From an uncultured Spirochaetaceae bacterium (lineage in GTDB: Bacteria; Spirochaetota; Spirochaetia; Sphaerochaetales; Sphaerochaetaceae), in the NCBI GenBank assembly GCA_944389145.1, contig CALXLH010000013.1:1-37615 (forward strand): DNA of 37,615 nucleotides, read 5' to 3'. The position numbers were made by a program, and so were the translations under genes. The notes beneath the pieces are model-generated. The model ran no database searches and was not told the DNA's origin. It saw only the letters and a program-made list of their open reading frames with translations. Positions 5,745-14,242 of the stretch are shown one piece after another (within the stretch, counting starts at the first letter, position 1; every line of letters begins with the position of its first letter).

Positions 5745-7775
5745 ATGAGAAGAATGATGATCATGCTTGCCATCGCGCTACCGCTTGCACTCATGGCCTC
5801 ATGCGAGGAAGCACAGAGCCATGGAACGCTAAGGATAAGCCTGGAGAGCGACTCCAGATCGATAGTCCCCGCAGGCTATCCCCTGGAGACGGCCAGCTAC
5901 AGGATACTGGGATCCGGACCTTCAGGAGCCACGCTCGACATGGAGACGTCGAAGACCTCAGTGACCGTCGAGGGGCTTGCGGTAGGCGAATGGAATCTTG
6001 AGGCAAGGGCGCTGAATGAGAATGGCGATGAGCTGGTACGGGGAGAGACTTCCGTACGGCTCACCGGACGGACGAACAGCGCCACTATCATACTCGATGA
6101 GCTCATAGGGACAGGAAGCATAACGCTCAATCTCTCATGGAACGTGGATATCCTCTCTGACGATCCCACGATCGAGGTGGAGCTTGAGCCGGAATACGGC
6201 ACGGATGATGTGAGGCAGCTGGAAAGGAGCGCCTTCGATGCTGCGGCAGGAACAGCCACATACAGCGGAAGCGGCTACCCATCCGGCTCGTACAGGGTAT
6301 CCGCGAGGCTCTATGAGAAAGGCGTGCTGCTTGCAGGCTTCACGGAAGCAGTGAGGGTCGCCGGCGATCAGGATTCTGTGGGAGACATCGAATTCGACCT
6401 CGATAAGTATCCAACGGAACCTGCGGTGATAGAGCTGGTGAACATGACGGGCGTGCCTGTCACCCTTTCCATCACAGGCATCAATGATACAGTTACCGCA
6501 GATATTCCTATATCGGTATCACTTGAATCTGATTCAGATGACGTCGATTCCTTTCAGATCACATGGCACCTCAATGGAGAGCAGATAGGGACGGGAAGGA
6601 CGATCTCCTTCACGCCGGCAGTGGGAGTGCATAGGCTCGATGCGGTAGCCTCGACCTCACGGACAGGCTCATCAGGATCTGCCTCCTTCAACTTCGAAGC
6701 AGTCTCTGCATCGGAGACAGGAGCCCCGAACCAAGGCAATATCGTCACAGCCGCTTCCTCCGGAATAAACATGGGCCCTGGCATGGCCGTCGAGTTCCTG
6801 CCGGACGGCAGCGTGATGATCGCATCCAACACAGAGAGGACGGTACAGATCTGCTCCATAGTCAGAAGCACGCTGAGCCTTGAGAAGACCTACAGCTATG
6901 AATCCCTCGGCATCGCGTCAGGGCAGCAGATAGCCGATTTCGCGGCAGGAGAGAAGACCACCGCAGAGCATAAGATCTTCATGCTCTTCAATTCACCGCT
7001 CAACGCCGCCGTATACAGCTACAGCCCGGCAGCGATGACGATGACGCGGGCAGTAAGCGGCATGACAGAGTCAGACATGAACTTCCAAGGAGAGACATAC
7101 ACGCCGAGCGAGGCTCATTTCGCAGGGATCAACGTCGACCGTGACGCAGGCATCGCGATACTCTCCGATGATACAGGCAGGCGATTCTCATCATTCCTGT
7201 TCACGCTGAGCGCCCAGTCCTCAAACGCGTTCAAGGATACGCTCGACGGCAACAACTTCGGCGCGATGTTCAAGGAGGATCCGATAAGATACTTCACCTA
7301 TGACGATGATGCATACTTCGCGGGTGGAGGAAGCCTCTATGCCGGACATATGGACACGACAGCCGAAAATCCATATGCGATGTCGATCAGCCTCGCGCTG
7401 GGACAGGACGAGTTCACGAACACGACAGGAATCGCGCTGCTCGGGCCGGAGCACCTGATCGTGACAGGCGATGATGCCACGATAATGTCTGATCAGGGAT
7501 TCTGGAAGGTAGCCTCATCCGAACCGCTCGGATTCGTCGCTGCCGGCGTGACGGCCTCCCCCGACAAGCGCTACCTCTACATGATCGACACTACGGACGG
7601 CGAGCTCGTGAGCTACAAGATCATCAACGGAGGCGAGAGCATCGAGGAGATCGCATCCACGCCTGTCAAGGGAGACGGGCTGGATGAGCTGAGGATATCT
7701 GATAGCGGGCATTCGCTGATACTGTTCAGCAGCGGCTCATGCGATGCGATAACCGTAATGAGCGTAAACAGATAG
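5745..7775 (+). CDS. Large lipoprotein with Ig-like and propeller-like regions
   Basis: This 676-aa exported lipoprotein has a lipobox LMASC (Cys20). Residues about 25-230 contain two beta-rich, carboxypeptidase-regulatory-like segments (TSVTVEGLAVGEWNLEARAL and SGYPSGSYRVSARLY). Residues about 240-325 form a PKD/Ig-like domain with ITWHLNGEQIGTGRTISFTP. From about residue 330 to the end, short repeated strands (VEFLPDGSVMIAS, YLYMIDTTDGELVSYKI) resemble a beta-propeller. An AAAGGAGAAG site precedes the ATG. It is transcribed alone, divergent from the EIIA gene and convergent with the hydrogenase operon. Function is unknown; a surface binding role is plausible. Confidence 0.8.
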   Translation: MRRMMIMLAIALPLALMASCEEAQSHGTLRISLESDSRSIVPAGYPLETASYRILGSGPSGATLDMETSKTSVTVEGLAVGEWNLEARALNENGDELVRGETSVRLTGRTNSATIILDELIGTGSITLNLSWNVDILSDDPTIEVELEPEYGTDDVRQLERSAFDAAAGTATYSGSGYPSGSYRVSARLYEKGVLLAGFTEAVRVAGDQDSVGDIEFDLDKYPTEPAVIELVNMTGVPVTLSITGINDTVTADIPISVSLESDSDDVDSFQITWHLNGEQIGTGRTISFTPAVGVHRLDAVASTSRTGSSGSASFNFEAVSASETGAPNQGNIVTAASSGINMGPGMAVEFLPDGSVMIASNTERTVQICSIVRSTLSLEKTYSYESLGIASGQQIADFAAGEKTTAEHKIFMLFNSPLNAAVYSYSPAAMTMTRAVSGMTESDMNFQGETYTPSEAHFAGINVDRDAGIAILSDDTGRRFSSFLFTLSAQSSNAFKDTLDGNNFGAMFKEDPIRYFTYDDDAYFAGGGSLYAGHMDTTAENPYAMSISLALGQDEFTNTTGIALLGPEHLIVTGDDATIMSDQGFWKVASSEPLGFVAAGVTASPDKRYLYMIDTTDGELVSYKIINGGESIEEIASTPVKGDGLDELRISDSGHSLILFSSGSCDAITVMSVNR

Positions 7776-7787
7776 CATGCATTGGAA

Positions 7788-7809
7788 AAGGCTGCCTCGC
7801 GGCAGCCTT
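7788..7809 (-). terminator. Terminator of the hydrogenase operon
   Basis: A 9-bp perfect stem (AAGGCTGCC and GGCAGCCTT, 4-nt loop) is followed on the minus strand by TTTT. It lies between the convergent lipoprotein and hydrogenase genes and may serve both, though only the minus side has a U-run. Confidence 0.85.
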
Positions 7810-7830
7810 CGAATTACCTGATACCCTCGC

Positions 7831-9576
7831 TCAGTCCTTATAGATAGGAATCTGATCGTACTCGGTATGAAGGAGATGGTGAGCCTTCTCCGAAAGAGGC
7901 TGGCCAAGATACTCCGCATAGAGCTTCTGGATGGAAGGATTCTGATGAGAGCATCTCTTCACCGACCTCTCATCGTCGGTGTAAAGGCCTTCGATCCTCT
8001 CCTCCCTGACCTCGTCATCGGTCCCATATGGCTGTCCGCCGCCGGCTATGCAGCCACCGCGGCAGGCCATGATCTCGATGAAGTCAAGATCGCTCTCGCG
8101 CCCTGCGGCCTTATCGGCCTTGATCTTCTCAAGAAGCTCCTTGGCATTGCTCATGCCATGGACGACGGCAACGCGCACCTTCCGGCCCTCCACATCGACC
8201 TCGCCGCGCTTGACCTCATCCAGGCCTCTCACGAGCTTGATCTCAGGATCGGCAAGCTCCTTTCCCGTAAGGCCATAGTATGCCGTGCGGATAGCCGCCT
8301 CCATCACGCCTCCGGTAACGCCGAAGATCGTACCGGCACCTGTGTACTCGCCGATCGGGCTGTCAGCCTCGCTCTCAGGAAGGTTCTTGAAATCAAGGCC
8401 GCGGGAGAGGATGAGGCGGGCAAGCTCACGGGTGGTAAGCACGAGATCGACATCGCGGCAGCCAGAGGACGAGGCATGCTCGCCATCCCTGCTGATCTCT
8501 GTCTTCTTAGCCGTGCAAGGCATGATAGCGACGCTGTAGATCTTCTTCTTATCGATGCCAGCCTTCTCGCTCCAGTATGTCTTGGTGATGGCACCCTGCA
8601 TCATCATCGGGCTCTTGGCGGACGAGAGGTTATCGAGAAGCTCCGGATAGTACTCCTCGACATAGTTCACCCATCCCGGGCAGCAGGATGTGATCTGAGG
8701 CATCACGCCGCCGTTCTTGATCCTGTCCAAGAGCTCATAGCCCTCTTCCATGATCGTCAGGTCAGCGCCGAAGTTCGTGTCGAACACATAATCGATGCCC
8801 AGGCGGCGGAGAGCGGTATAGAGCTTGCCTGTGGAGATCTCACCCGGCTTGAGGCCGAACTCCTCACCGATGGCTACGCGTACCGCTGGCGCGATCTGCA
8901 CAGCGACGACCTTCTCAGGATCGGCGATCGCCTTCATCAGGTCATTCGTCTGATCCTGCTCATAGATGGCTCCTACGGGACAATGCGTGATGCACTGGCC
9001 GCACTTGATGCATGGCGAGGAATTGAGGGGAAGCGCCGCGGCAGGGCTCATCGTGGTCTTATCGCCACGTCCGATGAACTCCAGCGCATATACTCCCTGC
9101 AACCCCTGGCAGACCTGCACGCAGCGTCCGCACTTGATACACTTCTCGGGATCGAGGACGATGGCACCGGTCGAGCGGTCCTTCTTATCCTCGGCAAGGC
9201 GCACCTCGAACGGCTGCTCGCGCACGCCATATTCGATGGCAAGCTTCTGCAGCTCGCACTTGTTGTTCTTCGTGCAGAGCAGGCATGATGATGGATGGGT
9301 ACTCATCGTCAGCTCAAGGATCGTGCGCCTCACCTCATAGAGATCCTGGTCATGTGTGATGATCCTCATGCCCTCGGCAGCAGGCGTGGAGCAGGCGCGG
9401 ATGATCTTCGCGGATCCTTCCTGCTTGCAGACACACAGCCCGCACGAGCCGAACGGCTTGAGATCGGGATGGTAGCAGAGCGTAGGGATCCTGATGCCCG
9501 CCTTCCTGGCGGCCTCGAGCACGGTCGTCCCTTCTGCGACCTCAACTTCTATTCCCTGTATGGTTAGATGAATCAT
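7831..9576 (-). CDS. hydA: [FeFe]-hydrogenase catalytic subunit (HydA/HndD)
   Basis: This 581-aa cytoplasmic enzyme reduces protons to H2, or the reverse. The domains in order are as follows. A plant-type [2Fe-2S] domain has Cys34, 45, 48 and 62. A His-ligated [4Fe-4S] site has His94 with Cys98, 101 and 107. Two [4Fe-4S] ferredoxin motifs have Cys146/149/152/156 and Cys189/192/195/199. The H-cluster domain carries TSCCPGW (Cys298, 299), MPCTAKKTE (Cys354) and EIMACRGGCIAGGGQP (Cys505, 509). A small-subunit-like C-terminal tail follows. All active-site residues are present, so it should be functional. It is the last gene of the operon, 10 nt after the flavoprotein gene, with a good GGAGG site. 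The full operon indicates an NAD(P)-linked, possibly electron-bifurcating enzyme rather than a simple ferredoxin hydrogenase. Confidence 0.96.
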   Translation of the reverse strand: MIHLTIQGIEVEVAEGTTVLEAARKAGIRIPTLCYHPDLKPFGSCGLCVCKQEGSAKIIRACSTPAAEGMRIITHDQDLYEVRRTILELTMSTHPSSCLLCTKNNKCELQKLAIEYGVREQPFEVRLAEDKKDRSTGAIVLDPEKCIKCGRCVQVCQGLQGVYALEFIGRGDKTTMSPAAALPLNSSPCIKCGQCITHCPVGAIYEQDQTNDLMKAIADPEKVVAVQIAPAVRVAIGEEFGLKPGEISTGKLYTALRRLGIDYVFDTNFGADLTIMEEGYELLDRIKNGGVMPQITSCCPGWVNYVEEYYPELLDNLSSAKSPMMMQGAITKTYWSEKAGIDKKKIYSVAIMPCTAKKTEISRDGEHASSSGCRDVDLVLTTRELARLILSRGLDFKNLPESEADSPIGEYTGAGTIFGVTGGVMEAAIRTAYYGLTGKELADPEIKLVRGLDEVKRGEVDVEGRKVRVAVVHGMSNAKELLEKIKADKAAGRESDLDFIEIMACRGGCIAGGGQPYGTDDEVREERIEGLYTDDERSVKRCSHQNPSIQKLYAEYLGQPLSEKAHHLLHTEYDQIPIYKD

Positions 9577-9586
9577 TCAAAGCCTC

Positions 9587-11374
9587 CTAGTGAATCTCGA
9601 TAGCGCCGAACTTGCAGGTCTCCTTACAGACACCGCACTTTATGCAGACGTTGCCATTGATCTTATGAGGCTTCTTGACCTCTCCGGAAATGGCGCCGAC
9701 CGGGCACTTGCGGGAGCAGGCGGTACAACCGATGCACTTCGACGGGTTGATCTCATAGCTGATGAGCTTCTTACACTTTCCTGACGGACACTTCTTATCC
9801 TGAATATGGGCCTCGTACTCCTTCGGGAAGTAGCGCAGGCTGGAGAGTACAGGATTAGGAGCCGTCTGGCCAAGCGCGCAGAGCGATCCGACACGCATTG
9901 CGTGCGCGATCTGCTGGATCTGATCGATATCTCCGGGCTCTCCCTTGCCCTGGGTTATCTTCTCCAGGATATTGCAGAGGCTCTTTCCGCCGATGCGGCA
10001 TGGAGCGCACTTTCCGCAGGACTCATCGACGGTGAAGTTGAGATAGAACTTCGCGACATCGACGATGCAGTCATCCTCATCCATTACGATCATTCCGCCC
10101 GATCCCATCATCGAGCCGATCTTCTGAAGACCGCCGAAGTCGATCGGGGTATCGAGATTCTCCTCGGTGATCACGCCGCCGGAAGGACCGCCGGTCTGAA
10201 CGGCCTTGAACCTCTTTCCATGGGCGATTCCTCCGCCGATGTCATAGACGATCTCGCGGAGCGTCGTTCCCATAGGAACCTCGACAAGGCCGGAGTTGCA
10301 GATCTTGCCGGTAAGGGCGAATACCTTGGTTCCATGGCTGTCGGCAGTACCGATGGAAGCGAACCAGGCTCCTCCCTTATTGATGATCTGAGCGACGTTT
10401 GCCCAGGTCTCGACATTGTTGATGACCGTCGGCTTGCCCCAGAGCCCCTTCACGGCCGGGAATGGCGGACGCGGCTGAGGCATGCCCCTGTGTCCCTCGA
10501 TGGACTGCAGGAGCGCAGTCTCCTCACCGCAGACGAACGCGCCGGCACCAAGCCTGATCTCGATATCATAATCAAAGCCGGATCCGAGGATATCCTTGCC
10601 AAGAAGGCCATACTCCCTGGCCTGCTTCATGGCAACCTCAAGGCGATGGATGGCGAGAGGATACTCTGCGCGGATGTAGATATAGCCATGATGCGCGCCG
10701 ATGGTATGGCCGCAGATCGTCATGGCCTCAAGCACGGAGTGCGGATCGCCCTCAAGCGTGGAGCGGTCCATGTATGCGCCCGGGTCTCCCTCATCGGCAT
10801 TGCAGACGACATACTTCTCATCGCCCTCTGCCTGCTTCGTGAAGTTCCACTTCATCCAGGTCGGGAATCCAGCACCGCCGCGGCCACGGAGCCCGGCCGT
10901 CTTCAGCTCGTTGATGACATCATCCGGAGTCATCTCGAAAAGCACCTTCTCAAGCGCCTTATAGCCATCGGCCGCGATATACTCATCGATATTCTCAGGA
11001 TCGATCGAGCCGCAGTTGCGGAGCACGATCCTCAGCTGCTTCTGATAGAACTTGATATCCTCGACTTCCTCATAGGCCTTGCGCGGAGCCTTGTTGTAAA
11101 GCAGCCTCGTGACCTCACGGCCCTTGATGACATGCTCAGCGATAAGCTCCCTGGCGTCCTCAGGCTTCACCTGCACATAGAATGAGTCCTCAGGAAGGAT
11201 CTTCACGATCGGTCCCTGCTCGCAGAAGCCGAAGCAGCCCGTCTTGATGACCTGCACCTGATCTGCGACGCCCTGGGCCTGCGCCTCATCGATGAGGGAA
11301 TGATAGATCTGATCGGAGCGGGATGACTCGCATCCTGTGCCTCCGCATACTAGGATATAGTTCTTGAAACCCAT
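9587..11374 (-). CDS. hydB: NADH-binding flavoprotein subunit (NuoF-like HydB/HndC)
   Basis: This 595-aa subunit binds FMN and NAD(P)H. It passes electrons between the nicotinamide pool, ferredoxin and the hydrogenase subunit. An N-terminal thioredoxin-like [2Fe-2S] domain has Cys10, 15, 47 and 51. The NuoF core has the GRGGAGFPTWMKW glycine-rich motif at about 163-176, and a [4Fe-4S] site from Cys453, 456, 459 and 499 (ESCGKCAPCR). Two C-terminal ferredoxin clusters are CIGCTACSRKCP at about 547-558 and CIKCGVCKETC at about 577-587. The layout matches HydB and HndC of bifurcating or NADP-reducing hydrogenases. It starts 1 nt after the preceding gene, so translation is coupled. Confidence 0.95.
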   Translation of the reverse strand: MGFKNYILVCGGTGCESSRSDQIYHSLIDEAQAQGVADQVQVIKTGCFGFCEQGPIVKILPEDSFYVQVKPEDARELIAEHVIKGREVTRLLYNKAPRKAYEEVEDIKFYQKQLRIVLRNCGSIDPENIDEYIAADGYKALEKVLFEMTPDDVINELKTAGLRGRGGAGFPTWMKWNFTKQAEGDEKYVVCNADEGDPGAYMDRSTLEGDPHSVLEAMTICGHTIGAHHGYIYIRAEYPLAIHRLEVAMKQAREYGLLGKDILGSGFDYDIEIRLGAGAFVCGEETALLQSIEGHRGMPQPRPPFPAVKGLWGKPTVINNVETWANVAQIINKGGAWFASIGTADSHGTKVFALTGKICNSGLVEVPMGTTLREIVYDIGGGIAHGKRFKAVQTGGPSGGVITEENLDTPIDFGGLQKIGSMMGSGGMIVMDEDDCIVDVAKFYLNFTVDESCGKCAPCRIGGKSLCNILEKITQGKGEPGDIDQIQQIAHAMRVGSLCALGQTAPNPVLSSLRYFPKEYEAHIQDKKCPSGKCKKLISYEINPSKCIGCTACSRKCPVGAISGEVKKPHKINGNVCIKCGVCKETCKFGAIEIH

Positions 11375-11375
11375 A

Positions 11376-11753
11376 TTACTCCCCCTCCTTCAGCTCGATC
11401 CTCTTGTCCTCAAGGACCTTGCCGCCTGCAAGATGCTCATCGACGATACGCACGGCCGTATCCTTGTCGACAGAGCCATATACGACCAGACCCTCGTTCG
11501 GGGTATAGACCTCGACGACAGGCTCCGGATTCGGGGCAGCCGAACCAGTCTGGGTTATGATCACATTCTCCAGCCCCTTCTTCTCCACCTCATCGGCAAG
11601 AGCGTTAAGGGTCAGCTTGGCACCTGCATTGATGCCAGATGTACCCATTGCGACCACCACATGCACCGAGCGTCCGTGGATGTCGCGCTTCTTCAGATTC
11701 CTTTCCTCGCGCACCCTTATCTCGCGAAGGTCGGAAAGCGAAAGCTTAGCCAT
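11376..11753 (-). CDS. Cysteine-less thioredoxin-like ferredoxin (HndB-like)
   Basis: This 125-aa protein occupies the usual HndB position between the ATPase-like gene and the flavoprotein. It keeps the thioredoxin-like ferredoxin fold pattern (VHVVVAMGTSGINAGA, then VIITQTGSAAPNPEPVVEVY). Family members normally have four cluster-binding cysteines, in GTCG and TGCxGxC contexts. Here these positions read GTSG and TGSAAPNPEP, and the protein contains no cysteine at all. It therefore cannot hold the [2Fe-2S] cluster and is probably a structural or regulatory remnant kept in the complex. The reading frame is intact, with 8 nt overlap with the upstream gene and a 1-nt gap to the next. Confidence 0.85.
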   Translation of the reverse strand: MAKLSLSDLREIRVREERNLKKRDIHGRSVHVVVAMGTSGINAGAKLTLNALADEVEKKGLENVIITQTGSAAPNPEPVVEVYTPNEGLVVYGSVDKDTAVRIVDEHLAGGKVLEDKRIELKEGE

Positions 11754-12231
11754 AGATCTCTCCTTCTTTCTGCCTCACCATCTCCCTGAATCTTCCGATG
11801 GCTCCGGCCCTATCAGGGAAAGCATCAGCATCCCTGAGTTCTCCAGTACGGAGCGTCATGCTCCTACCGGCCATATCGATCGTCAACGCTATCTCAGCAG
11901 GGAAGAGGAATATCGGAAGGAGCGAGGACGAAAGCCCTTCTCCCAGCCGCGCATCGTCCACATGGAACCTCAGCACGGTCCTCCCATTCCAGCGTTCCAG
12001 CGAGCATCTGCCGGATGAGGCTTCCCGTATCAGGGAAAGCCCATCGCCCCGCCCGATGCCCTTCGTGGTGCATCCCCTCTCGAACGGATCCCCATCCACA
12101 GACAGGACTCCGTCATCAGAGACCGCCACGCTGCCGCCCCCGTCCGCCATGCTGACCGAAACCTCTATGAAGCTGGCTCCGGCCTCGACGCTGTTCTCCA
12201 CAGCCTCACGGACGAGATCAAGGATATCCAT
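11746..12231 (-). CDS. GHKL-fold ATP-binding protein of hydrogenase operon
   Basis: This 161-aa protein has a histidine-kinase/anti-sigma-type ATPase domain without a phosphoacceptor domain. An N-box (REAVENSVEAGA), a G1-like VSDDG and a G2-like TTKGIGRGDGLSLI are visible in the first 70 residues. Small proteins of this type are regularly encoded between nuoE-like and nuoF-like genes in Hnd-type hydrogenase operons, but their role is not established. The C-terminal 60 residues are less conserved-looking. The start codon shares one base with the upstream stop (TGATG), and its end overlaps the HndB-like gene by 8 nt, so the operon is tightly coupled. Confidence 0.75.
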   Translation of the reverse strand: MDILDLVREAVENSVEAGASFIEVSVSMADGGGSVAVSDDGVLSVDGDPFERGCTTKGIGRGDGLSLIREASSGRCSLERWNGRTVLRFHVDDARLGEGLSSSLLPIFLFPAEIALTIDMAGRSMTLRTGELRDADAFPDRAGAIGRFREMVRQKEGEIYG

Positions 12232-12695
12232 CAGGCGAACTTATCGAGTATCCCGTGGATCTGGTCCTTGGTAACCTTGCCGAAGACCTCTCCAGATATC
12301 GTCATGACCGGCGCAAGTCCGCAGCATCCCACGCAGCGTACCGCCTCAAGCGAGAACTTACCGTCATCGGTAAGCCCGCCGACCTCCAGCCCGAGCTCCT
12401 TACCCAGCTGCTCGACGATGATGTCGCCGCCCTTAAGGTAGCAGGCCGTTCCAAGGCATACCTGGATGTTGTACTTGCCTGGCTTGTTGAGCTTGAAGAA
12501 ATGATAGAAAGTGAGTACCCCCCAGATCGTAGCCATCGGAATGCCGAGCTGTCTTGCGACCTCGTCCGCGGCCTCGCGGGAAACATACCCGAACTCCTCC
12601 TGGACCCTATGAAGGATCATGATGAGATTGCCTGGCTTTTCCTTCCATTCGGAAATAAAGGCATTAAGCTCATCGGAGAATATGCTTTGAGCCAT
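12231..12695 (-). CDS. hydC: NuoE-like [2Fe-2S] subunit (HydC/HndA)
   Basis: This 154-aa thioredoxin-like [2Fe-2S] subunit sits beside the flavoprotein in NAD(P)-linked hydrogenases. The cluster ligands Cys80 and Cys85 (VCLGTACYLKGG) and Cys121 and Cys125 (CVGCCGLAP) are intact. The N-terminal helical bundle includes LIMILHRVQEEFGYVSREAA and WGVLTFYHFF, as in NuoE. The ATG at 12695 was chosen over an upstream TTG because AAAGGAGG lies 4 nt before it. It is the first gene of the five-gene operon, preceded by a good promoter and divergent from rex. Confidence 0.93.
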   Translation of the reverse strand: MAQSIFSDELNAFISEWKEKPGNLIMILHRVQEEFGYVSREAADEVARQLGIPMATIWGVLTFYHFFKLNKPGKYNIQVCLGTACYLKGGDIIVEQLGKELGLEVGGLTDDGKFSLEAVRCVGCCGLAPVMTISGEVFGKVTKDQIHGILDKFA

Positions 12696-12721
12696 AACTC
12701 CTCCTTTAATCAAGTAATTCT

Positions 12722-12755
12722 ATTGGATTCTATCCAATGGCATGGAATCTTTCAA
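12722..12755 (-). promoter_or_regulatory. Hydrogenase operon promoter with overlapping palindrome
   Basis: On the minus strand TTGAAA (12750-12755) and TAGAAT (12727-12732) are 17 nt apart. A perfect inverted repeat, ATTGGAT-TCT-ATCCAAT (12722-12738), covers the -10 box, an ideal position for a repressor. It does not match the usual Rex consensus (TTGTTAA or TTGTGAA half-sites), so the bound protein is uncertain. Confidence 0.7.
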
Positions 12756-12799
12756 GAAACACATGAACGGAAGATAAGAGGAACATTATCAATGATTTA

Positions 12800-12826
12800 T
12801 TGACATTAACACACAATTAATATACT
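12800..12826 (+). promoter_or_regulatory. Candidate rex promoter with Rex-like site
   Basis: TTGACA (12800-12805) and TATACT (12821-12826) have a short 15-nt spacer. The stretch 12800-12816 begins TTG and ends CACAA, partly resembling a Rex operator, so rex may autoregulate and co-control the divergent operon. The match is imperfect. Confidence 0.4.
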
Positions 12827-12853
12827 TCTATTCACATAAACAAGGAAAATCAG

Positions 12854-13495
12854 ATGAATAGTGACATGCTCATAAGGATTACACGCTACTACAGGGCCCT
12901 TAATCGGCTCAGAGCGATCGGTTTAGAGAAGGTGTTTGCGCACAATCTCGCTGATGCGGCCGGCGTATCGGCGGCGGTCGTCAGGAAGGATTTCTCACTG
13001 CTCGAGATACACGGGCAGAAAAGAGGGGGCTACGAGATCACGGAGCTGATAGAACGCCTGAGCGTGATACTCGGCAAGGGAGAGGCGCAGGATACGGTCA
13101 TAATCGGCTGCGGCAGGATCGGAAAGGCGCTCATGCACTACTCCGGATTCGAGCCGGACGGCATCAGGGTCGTGGCAGGATTCGACACCGATCCCGTCGT
13201 CTACGCGGATGCTTCCAATCCAGTGCCTGTATATCCCATGTCAAGGCTTGACGAGGTCATCGCCGCACTCGGCGTGAAGGTCGCCATCATAACGGTTCCG
13301 GAGTCCGCTGCCGCCGATACTGCGGAAAAGCTCTTCGATGCCGGGATACGCGGCATACTGAACTTCTCCCCCATCACCCTGAAGCCACATCCAGCGGCAC
13401 CGGGGGAGAATCCCGTGGTGATACACAACATCAACATCGCGCTGGAGCTTGAGCAGATCTTCTACGAGCTTCAGTTCCCGATGGTCAGGAAATAG
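12854..13495 (+). CDS. rex: Redox-sensing transcriptional repressor Rex
   Basis: This 213-aa regulator senses the NADH/NAD+ ratio and typically represses fermentation and hydrogenase genes when NAD+ is high. Residues 1-75 form a winged helix with the hallmark SAAVVRKDFS at about 39-48 and GGYE in the wing. A Rossmann domain follows, with the nucleotide-binding IIGCGRIGKAL at about 83-93. The swapped C-terminal helix is ALELEQIFYELQF. It lies divergent from the hydrogenase operon, as in many anaerobes, which supports direct control of that operon. The last 11 nt overlap the convergent glycosylase gene. Confidence 0.95.
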   Translation: MNSDMLIRITRYYRALNRLRAIGLEKVFAHNLADAAGVSAAVVRKDFSLLEIHGQKRGGYEITELIERLSVILGKGEAQDTVIIGCGRIGKALMHYSGFEPDGIRVVAGFDTDPVVYADASNPVPVYPMSRLDEVIAALGVKVAIITVPESAAADTAEKLFDAGIRGILNFSPITLKPHPAAPGENPVVIHNINIALELEQIFYELQFPMVRK

Positions 13496-14231
13496 ACCTT
13501 ATCCATGAGAAGAGGTACTGCTGCGAAAGCGCCTCATATGGATGGAAGTATGACACGTCCTTGCCAGGGTAATACTCGGCAAGGACCTTCTTCATCCACA
13601 CGTCTATCGGAAAGCCATCGCGCCTCTGATACGAGAATATGAGGATGCAGGAGGCCACCTTCGGGCCGATGCCCCTTATCGTCATCAGACGCCTCTCGGC
13701 CTCCTCATAGGAAAGCCCGTCCAATGTCTCCAGGATGTCACGCCTGGCGATCGCATCGAGGATGAACGGAGCCCGGAAGCCTACGCCAAGGCCCCTCAGC
13801 TCCTCCTCCGTTGCCCCTGCCATCTCCTCTGCCGTAGGAAATGAGAAGCGCCCAGGCTCTACCTCATGGCCGTAGCGCCGTGAAAGCCTGTCATAGAGCC
13901 CTGTGATGCGCTTGATATTATTGTTCTGGGAGAGTATGAAGGAAACAGTCGCGATCCAGTGGTCCTGATGCAGGAGCCTTATGAGTCCCGTGCTCTCGAC
14001 AGCAGCGCGGAGCGTCTCATCCCTTGCGGCTATCGCCTGCCTTGCCCCCTCATAGTCATACCCGAGGTCGAAATACGAATAGAGGAACGGATCGGATGCC
14101 GCGTCCTCGATGCTCCTTATCCTGTATACCCGCTCGTTAAGCACTGCGGAGAAGGCTCCATCGGCCTCCTCCCTCCAGCTGAACGACTGCCCGCCCATCA
14201 GCGTCTCACGAAGATTCTCTTCCATGGCCAT
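13485..14231 (-). CDS. OGG1-type 8-oxoguanine DNA glycosylase/AP lyase
   Basis: This 248-aa base-excision repair enzyme removes 8-oxoguanine and nicks the abasic site. The N-terminal OGG_N-type region contains LMGGQSFSWR (11-20). The HhH-GPD domain follows. In it MTIRGIGPKVASCILIF supplies the hairpin and the likely catalytic Lys191, and FPIDVWMKK supplies Asp210. QDHWIATVSFILSQNNNIKRI (about 89-109) is the conserved substrate-pocket helix. It resembles the eukaryote-like OGG1 branch found in some anaerobes rather than MutM. The start is 11 nt past the upstream lipoprotein gene, with a weak ribosome-binding site, so coupling is likely. Its 3' end overlaps rex by 11 nt. Confidence 0.88.
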   Translation of the reverse strand: MAMEENLRETLMGGQSFSWREEADGAFSAVLNERVYRIRSIEDAASDPFLYSYFDLGYDYEGARQAIAARDETLRAAVESTGLIRLLHQDHWIATVSFILSQNNNIKRITGLYDRLSRRYGHEVEPGRFSFPTAEEMAGATEEELRGLGVGFRAPFILDAIARRDILETLDGLSYEEAERRLMTIRGIGPKVASCILIFSYQRRDGFPIDVWMKKVLAEYYPGKDVSYFHPYEALSQQYLFSWIRSIS

Positions 14232-14242
14232 TATCTTAGCGG

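Noticed and set aside
7867-9288. Long plus-strand open frame opposite hydA
   Set aside because: It is antisense to a gene with complete hydrogenase motifs, has no ribosome-binding site, and arises from codon bias.
9806-11185. Long plus-strand open frame opposite hydB
   Set aside because: It is a shadow of the flavoprotein gene with no recognisable domain.
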